From Patagioenas fasciata (taxonomy: Eukaryota; Chordata; Aves; Columbiformes; Columbidae), in the NCBI RefSeq assembly GCF_037038585.1, contig NC_092520.1, forward strand, positions 3,424,501 through 3,488,500: 64,000 nucleotides of DNA. Direction: 5' to 3'. Under the pieces are notes generated by a model. It had not been told where the DNA came from. It ran no database searches and was given only the letters and a program-made list of their open reading frames with translations. Positions 61,401-64,000 of this stretch are shown here, one piece after another. Position 1 is the first letter of the stretch, and each line of letters begins with the position of its first letter. Both the position numbers and the translations under genes were made by a program.

Positions 61401-63800
61401 CACTTCAGACCAGAACTGAACCGTATATTACAACTGAGGAGGGATAGGTCTCTTTGTGGGAGCTGGATGTTGCTGATGTTGGGTGAGGGAGTTTAAAAAC
61501 CTGCTAAACAGACTTTTTAATGCCTGCATTAATAAGGTAGAACTGCACCTTTTATAGCACACTGGGCTATAAATGCTTTGAAAAACCTTCTGAATGGAGG
61601 AGAAGCTGTTGGTATCCTCAAGGCTGTTAACTGGTCCGAGAGACAAGTTCTTCGAAAGGTTTGGGTTGAAGGGACCTTCCAAGCTCCCCCAGTGCCACCC
61701 CTGCCATGAGCAGGGACATCTTCACCAGCTCATGTTGCTCAGAGCCCCGTGCAGCCTGGCCTGGGTTGTCTCCAGGGCTGGTTCATCCACCACCTCTCCA
61801 TTCCAGGGTCTCACCACCCTCATGGGGAATAATTTCTTCCTTATATCTAACCTAAATCTCCCCTCCTTCAGTGTAAAACCATTACACCTTGTCCTATCAA
61901 TACATGCCTTTGTAAAAAGTCCCCCTCCAACTCTTTTGTAGGTCCCCTTTAGGCACTGGACGACTGGTATAAGGTTCCTTGAGACTTTTGGATGTTGAGT
62001 TCTGCCTAAATCAATTCTAAATCAGGAAGAGGAATAACAAAAAGGGAATTTAACCAAAGGAAATACGCAATGGAATGACAAAAATCTAAATAAAAGATGT
62101 GCTGAGGAAATTCCCTACATAGTCTGTGGATATCTTAACGACGTGGTGTTTTTGTGCCTGAATAGCTACCAAATATCCCTTTTCCTAAGGAAAACTCAGT
62201 TAATCTATTCCTTCTGTATTACTTACTGGGTAACTATTTGCCTCCCTTCTTTTCAGGGGTATCTTCTTCTAAACTGCCTAATACCAGTTCAGAGATGCTT
62301 GGCTTCTTCCAAACTGCTTAAGCACTAGAATGAAAGGCTCATTCTCACATGAGATGGTGGGTTCCTACCTTTTGCTTTTATTTTGGAGGAGCTCCCATTT
62401 CTGTATGCAAGAGAGAGGGAAATATATATATAAAATACTTATGTCTGCATTTGGACACTCTGCTGTTTAAGGCCTGCAGAAGTCCAAAAGCTGGTATCTG
62501 GCTCTTGGCACTAGTAACATTGGATTGACTTGGTGGGCGCAGACTTTTGAGCATGGCCTGTTGTGTCAGGACAAGGGGTGATGGTTTTAAACTAAAAGAG
62601 GAAGATTCAGGCCAGACATAAGGAGAAAATTGTTGGCCCTGAGGGTGGTGAGAGCCTGGCCCAGGTTGGTCAAAGAGGTGGGGGATGAACCATCCCTGGA
62701 GACATCCCAGGCCAGGCTGGACGGGGCTCTGAGCAACCTGAGCTGGTGAAGATGTCCCTGCTCATGGCAGGGGTGGCACTGGATGAGCTGTGAAGGTCCC
62801 TTCAACCCAAACCATTCTATGACTCTGTGACTTGGTTTGGTTGCAGCTCGGGCCAATTAAAACAGTTCCCAAACATCCTTAGTTGAGATGTTATCAGAGG
62901 TGAGTCCAAGTTCTTGGAAAGCCTTTATTTGCAAATCACAGTTTTAATGGAATAAATTGTTGAGGTTGAGCTGAACGTGTGCTGCTTCTGTAAAGCCGAG
63001 AGGCAAGTCTGATCTCTTAGAGTGATGAGGAGCTCTTAGTGACAACGTTTGCGGATTGCCATCAGCATCAGTCAAAGAGGAGAAGAATGTGAACAAACCT
63101 CTTAATAAATTACGCAAACTTAATTACTGGGAAATAGATGAGTGTTTTAAACTTAACTTTTGCAATGTAAGCTATACTCTAGCTTTCAGAATCAGAGTTC
63201 TAACTTGGAAAAGGACGTTACTTCCACTTTTAAAGTTCCTGATTTGCCTGAACTGAATTAGTATATTCTGAAGTAAATTCTTCAACATCTTGTAATGGAA
63301 GCAAGCAGAGACCACTTTGAGTTTCTGAAGTACTTTACAGCATGTGTTTTTTAACCCAGGAATTCTCTTCAGGAAACAGAATAAGGAAGCAGTAGAACAC
63401 GTTGATGACATTCTTTGGGACATGGTTTAGTGCTAGAGTGAGGTTATGATTGGACTTGATGATCCTGAGGGTCTCTTCCAACCTAAATGATTCTGTGACT
63501 CCAACTCTATGTAAACCTTGAAATGGCTTGTTTTCATTATTCTTAAGTTTTTTCTAATTTACTGCTTTCTGAATTGTGAATTTAAGGATTACTCTCAGCT
63601 TGTCTGAGTTGTTTTTATCTCTCTTTGAATACCTACAGAATCCGACATGGAGGAGTCTGGACTTTGGAATAATGCCTGATCGTCTCGATACCTCTGTCTC
63701 TTGTTTTGTCGTGAGGATCTGGGGTGGCAAGAAGGAGCATTTCCAGCTTCTGATTGAATGGAAAGTCAACCTAGATGGGTTAAAGTACTTGGGCCAGCAG
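40328..63800 (+). CDS. UVRAG: UVRAG, UV radiation resistance-associated gene product (exons 1-4; 3' part outside window)
   Basis: UVRAG binds Beclin 1 in the VPS34 PI3-kinase complex II and acts in autophagosome maturation and endosome traffic. Four exons are read: 40328-40408, 58374-58491, 59895-59929 and 63639-63800, all with GT/AG borders and matching phases. They total 396 nt, residues 1-132. The protein starts [20 protein letters not shown] and continues [20 protein letters not shown]. Conserved blocks [31 protein letters not shown] and [18 protein letters not shown] follow and form most of the N-terminal C2 domain. The coiled-coil and C-terminal regions lie past the right edge. The Pro/Ala-rich N-terminus is about 12 residues shorter than in human. 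The start ATG has A at -3, and there is no in-frame ATG upstream in the leader. Confidence 0.97.
40464..41485. repeat. UVRAG: G-rich minisatellite in UVRAG intron 1, about 40-bp units
   Basis: About 1 kb of units close to 'ggtgctcactgagatgtggg' plus 'gttccctgaggtgaaaggga' (40 bp), starting some 55 bp after the exon 1 donor. The most regular units are at 41120-41270. Variant units recur at 280-bp (40801 and 41081) and 300-bp (about 41004 and 41304) spacing, so there is a longer-range period. The + strand (the UVRAG sense strand) is G-rich. Confidence 0.95.
50239..50921 (-). mobile_element. CR1 LINE fragment (about 680 bp)
   Basis: Reverse-oriented copy beginning 'atcccagaatcccagaatgt' and ending 'cctacactgctctc'. 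Very close by eye to the copies at 24519, 56529 and 60677. Confidence 0.93.
51924..52336 (+). mobile_element. CR1 LINE 3' fragment, young-looking
   Basis: It starts 'aacacaagccctatggggag' and ends 'ttgattctgtgattctgtga'. Nearly identical to the 3' part of the 33680 copy; truncated earlier. Confidence 0.93.
56529..57328 (-). mobile_element. CR1 LINE fragment (about 800 bp)
   Basis: Reverse-oriented copy from 'cacagaatcccagaatgtca' to 'agttctccaacctgggg'; same subfamily as 24519. Confidence 0.93.
58374..58491 (+). CDS. UVRAG: UVRAG exon 2
   Basis: A 118-nt exon between CGTTTTTAG and GTAAAC. It reads [20 protein letters not shown], then [19 protein letters not shown], the start of the C2 domain. 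Phase 0 in, phase 1 out. Confidence 0.97.
58492..59894 (+). other. UVRAG: UVRAG intron 2
   Basis: 1.4 kb of AT-rich sequence without a recognisable repeat or exon. Confidence 0.7.
59895..59929 (+). CDS. UVRAG: UVRAG exon 3 (35-nt microexon)
   Basis: A very short exon between TTCTTTAG and GTAAGT, encoding [12 protein letters not shown] with its first residue split across the junction. Both phases fit the neighbours. Skipping it would shift the frame. Confidence 0.95.
60677..61393 (-). mobile_element. CR1 LINE fragment (about 715 bp)
   Basis: Reverse-oriented copy from 'accacagaatcccggaatgt' to 'acttatattggaacctgg'; same subfamily as 24519, 50239 and 56529. Confidence 0.93.
61657..61962 (-). 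mobile_element. CR1 LINE fragment
   Basis: Reverse-oriented copy with the 'atgagcagggacatcttcac' block and 'gtgtaaaaccattacacctt'. Inverted relative to the copy at 62538. Confidence 0.9.
62538..62831 (+). mobile_element. CR1 LINE 3' fragment
   Basis: It starts 'gcgcagacttttgagcatgg' and ends 'accattctatgactctgtga'; same subfamily as 61657 on the other strand. Confidence 0.92.
63416..63500 (+). mobile_element. CR1 3'-terminal remnant
   Basis: Short end fragment ('gacatggtttagtgctagag', 'ggtctcttccaacctaaatg', 'attctgtgac'), ending about 140 nt before UVRAG exon 4. Confidence 0.8.
63639..63800 (+). CDS. UVRAG: UVRAG exon 4
   Basis: A 162-nt, 54-codon exon between CCTACAG and GTAATG. It reads [40 protein letters not shown] and [14 protein letters not shown], most of the C2 beta-sandwich. 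Symmetric phase 0. Confidence 0.97.
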
Positions 63801-64000
63801 GTAATGTGAAAACAGTATGTTTTTTTTCCTCAAGTTTTTACTTGAAGCAAAACATCTGGATGAACAAATATATGTAACACTAAGGAAATTAATACGTTGG
63901 TAGGTGGGATGTATTTTCAAATTTCATTGCAGAGATCGGTGTTCATTTCAGAACTTTGTCTTGCTGAATATTTGAATTTACCGTTGTTAACTCTTAAATA

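Larger units (their letters stand above)
59930..63638 (+). other. UVRAG: UVRAG intron 3 (about 3.7 kb)
   Basis: It carries four CR1 fragments (60677, 61657, 62538, 63416), the densest CR1 cluster within the UVRAG part. Nothing else is recognised. Confidence 0.75.

Overview
The window is nuclear DNA of a bird. Two vertebrate genes, both on the + strand, can be read exon by exon with intact GT/AG junctions. The rest is intron and intergenic DNA with about two dozen CR1 (chicken repeat 1) LINE fragments, the typical interspersed repeat of avian genomes. The species cannot be fixed from sequence alone. No bacterial-type gene, CRISPR array, rRNA or tRNA gene was recognised, and most open frames fall in CR1 copies, tandem repeats or intron sequence.

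Layout. (1) 1-24200: DGAT2 (diacylglycerol O-acyltransferase 2), exons 2-8 and the 3' UTR. The first coding exon is missing and should lie upstream of base 1. The introns carry CR1 copies, an 18 x 13-bp tandem array (17810-18043) and a solo retroviral LTR with a perfect 6-bp target duplication (20958-21302). (2) 24200-38600: intergenic, with no gene seen, four larger CR1 copies and some simple repeats. (3) 38680-41490: a GC-rich block with a G-rich minisatellite, the UVRAG CpG-island promoter and first coding exon, then a second G-rich minisatellite at the start of intron 1. (4) 40328-64000: UVRAG exons 1-4 (residues 1-132, the N-terminal tail and most of the C2 domain), with an intron 1 of about 18 kb. 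The gene continues past the right edge.

Function. DGAT2 makes triacylglycerol at the ER and lipid droplet. UVRAG is a Beclin 1/VPS34 complex II subunit in autophagosome and endosome maturation. The gene order DGAT2-UVRAG is the same as in mammals. The two genes appear to be separate transcription units: DGAT2 has its own poly(A) signal and UVRAG its own CpG-island promoter.

I found no convincing new biological system. The best leads are regulatory or structural: a 12-codon upstream ORF ending two bases before the UVRAG start codon, two CACGTG E-boxes in the UVRAG promoter, opposed minisatellites around that promoter, the 13-bp array, the solo LTR, and CR1 copies placed where they could affect DGAT2 splicing.
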